Below are positions 7,382 to 8,141 of a DNA stretch of 8,141 nucleotides, piece by piece; the first letter of the stretch is position 1, and each line of letters begins with the position of its first letter. Source of the DNA: Bacillota bacterium (GTDB lineage: Bacteria > Bacillota > Clostridia > Christensenellales > Aristaeellaceae). Both the position numbers and the translations under genes were made by a program. Location of the stretch: contig JAEZTD010000059.1 of the NCBI GenBank assembly GCA_023443705.1, positions 1 to 8,141 of the forward strand, given 5' to 3'. The notes under the pieces were generated by a model. That model ran no database searches, had not been told where the DNA came from, and saw nothing but the letters and a program-made list of their open reading frames with translations.

Positions 7382-7412
7382 GCATCGAAAAACCCTGCGG
7401 GTTTTTCGATGC
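7382..7412. repeat. Inverted repeat H1', first hairpin of structured element copy 2
   Basis: Perfect 14-bp arms GCATCGAAAAACCC (7382-7395) and GGGTTTTTCGATGC (7399-7412) around a TGC loop. The outer ten pairs match H1 at 2056-2088 except for two compensated pairs (G-C to A-T and T-A to C-G). It starts 3 nt after repeat HA. Confidence 0.8.
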
Positions 7413-7428
7413 GAAGGGGAAACCCTGC

Positions 7429-7466
7429 GTGCGCCTGAAATCCTCACGGATTTCCGGGCGGCGCAC
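7429..7466. repeat. Inverted repeat H2', second hairpin of structured element copy 2
   Basis: A 38-nt hairpin: outer stem GTGCGCC (7429-7435) / GGCGCAC (7460-7466), internal loop TG / CCGGGC, inner stem AAATCC / GGATTT, loop TCAC. CTGC precedes it and TGAC follows, exactly as around 2103-2140. The outer stem differs from that copy at two pairs, both compensated. Confidence 0.8.
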
Positions 7467-7484
7467 TGACCAAAGGTGCCGACA

Positions 7485-7511
7485 GCGCCACCAGAACGAA
7501 TCTGGTGGCGC
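7485..7511. repeat. Inverted repeat HA', second copy of the CCACCAG/CTGGTGG hairpin
   Basis: Arms GCGCCACCAG (7485-7494) and CTGGTGGCGC (7502-7511) with an AACGAAT loop; 30 nt are near-identical to HA. With HA it brackets the H1'-H2' pair. Confidence 0.8.
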
Positions 7512-7523
7512 CATTTGCAAACT

Positions 7524-7549
7524 GCCCGCGAAGCGGAACGCCCGCGGGC
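7524..7549 (-). terminator. GC-rich hairpin downstream of phnD, possible weak terminator
   Basis: GCCCGCG (7524-7530) and CGCGGGC (7543-7549) pair around a 12-nt loop, starting about 9 nt past the phnD stop on the minus strand; CGCCCGCGGGCG (7539-7550) is also a self-palindrome. The following AGTTTGC is a poor T-tract. It could end phnD transcription or protect its 3' end, but this is uncertain. Confidence 0.35.
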
Positions 7550-7558
7550 GTCGGCGTA

Positions 7559-8141
7559 CTACTGGACAACCTCCAGCGCCTTGCGCGCGCCTTCGTAGTC
7601 GGCGTCGGTGGCGACCGCGTAGCCGGTGTGGCTGTACACGGAGAAGATGGCCTTGCCCTCTTCGGTGCCGATGACGCTGATCAGCGCGTTCTGGATCGCG
7701 GCGATGAACTCGGGGTTGTAGACCGCCGGGTTGGCCTTGGTGATGGAGACGGTGTCGTTGTAGATGGGCGCGGTCACGCCGATGACGCTCAGCTCGTTCC
7801 AGATGGAATCGGCGCGGCCCATGCCGGCCTTGCCGGTCTCATCCTGCTGGTCGGTGGGCAGCGTCCAGGCGGCTTCGTAGTCGCGGCGGCCGTCGGCGTA
7901 GCACACGATCACGTCCACGGACTCGGCGGCGGCCTGCGCGAAGCTCTCGCCGTAGCCGCTGAGCGTGATGACGTTGGAAAGGTCGGTGAGCTTCTTGCCT
8001 TCAAAGTTGTCCATCAGCCACATGGTGGGGTAGATATAGCCGGCGGAGGAGGAGGTCTTCAGCACCGCCCAGTTGGCCTTATCCAGGTCTTCCCAGGTGA
8101 GGGCCTCGCCGGCGTTCACCTTGGCGGCCAGTTCCTTGCCG
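7559..8141 (-). CDS. phnD: Phosphonate-type ABC transporter substrate-binding protein PhnD, 5'-truncated by window edge
   Basis: The extracytoplasmic receptor of a PhnCDE-type importer; the last 193 residues are visible, and the N-terminus with its export signal lies outside. The frame continues to the window edge without a start I would trust; the GTG at 8119 is internal. Family features in the visible part: KTSSSAGYIYPT (28-39), matching the Ser/Thr-rich ligand-anion loop of PhnD; DVIVCYADGRRDYE (76-89), where the hinge-side Asp of the pocket is expected; APIYNDTVSITK (124-135); and the C-terminal YSHTGYAVATDADYEGAR (169-186), which is typical of the family end. It precedes phnC in the same direction but is separated by 332 bp with repeats and a separate promoter, so it may be its own transcription unit. 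Ligand identity (phosphonate, phosphite or other organophosphate) is not determined. Confidence 0.9.
   Translation of the reverse strand, partial: GKELAAKVNAGEALTWEDLDKANWAVLKTSSSAGYIYPTMWLMDNFEGKKLTDLSNVITLSGYGESFAQAAAESVDVIVCYADGRRDYEAAWTLPTDQQDETGKAGMGRADSIWNELSVIGVTAPIYNDTVSITKANPAVYNPEFIAAIQNALISVIGTEEGKAIFSVYSHTGYAVATDADYEGARKALEVVQ

Noticed and set aside
7347..7514. Possible CRISPR array from the 30-nt repeat pair
   Set aside because: Only two copies, 138 bp apart, each a near-perfect palindrome, with no regular spacers and no cas gene.
7429..7674. Small open frames over the repeat region
   Set aside because: They are made of the inverted repeats and the antisense of phnD; Arg-rich, without ribosome sites or recognisable domains.

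Overview
The window comes from a GC-rich bacterium, probably a member of the Bacillota and plausibly a GC-rich Clostridia or Oscillospiraceae-type gut anaerobe. The grounds are strong AGGAGG-type ribosome sites, a YitT-family membrane protein, and a PhnC-PhnE-PhnE set followed by a 5'-nucleotidase-family enzyme, an arrangement I associate with that group. The lineage is an inference; no rRNA or other phylogenetic marker is present.

Layout. (1) 1-2050, plus strand: the 3' end of the alpha (R1) gene and the complete beta (R2) gene of a class I ribonucleotide reductase, a two-gene operon joined by a strong ribosome site. (2) 2051-2284: a non-coding convergent gap packed with five inverted repeats. 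(3) 2285-7226, minus strand: a tightly packed operon transcribed right to left, phnC > phnE > phnE > cytoplasmic-looking 5'-nucleotidase/metallophosphatase > YitT-family protein, with gaps of 15 bp or less or a one-base overlap. (4) 7227-7558: a non-coding gap holding a good promoter for the phnC operon (TTGTCA-17-TATAGT) with operator-like inverted repeats, and a second cluster of hairpin repeats. (5) 7559-8141, minus strand: the 3' part of a PhnD-type periplasmic or lipid-anchored binding protein, open at the window edge.

The right-hand genes form one import system. PhnD captures a phosphonate or organophosphate-like ligand, two PhnE permeases form the channel, PhnC hydrolyses ATP, and the metallophosphatase probably dephosphorylates what is imported. 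No C-P lyase or other phosphonate-degrading gene is visible, so the real substrate is open.

The least ordinary signal is in the two intergenic gaps. Both carry the same ordered pair of hairpins (2056-2140 and 7382-7466). Stem bases differ by compensatory changes, while the inner loop and the flanking tetranucleotides (CTGC before, TGAC after the second hairpin) are kept. A third hairpin with a CCACCAG/CTGGT core follows in each. This looks like a dispersed structured repeat family (REP/MITE-like) or a structured RNA element; I cannot assign it to a named family. No tRNA, rRNA, CRISPR array or transposase gene was seen.
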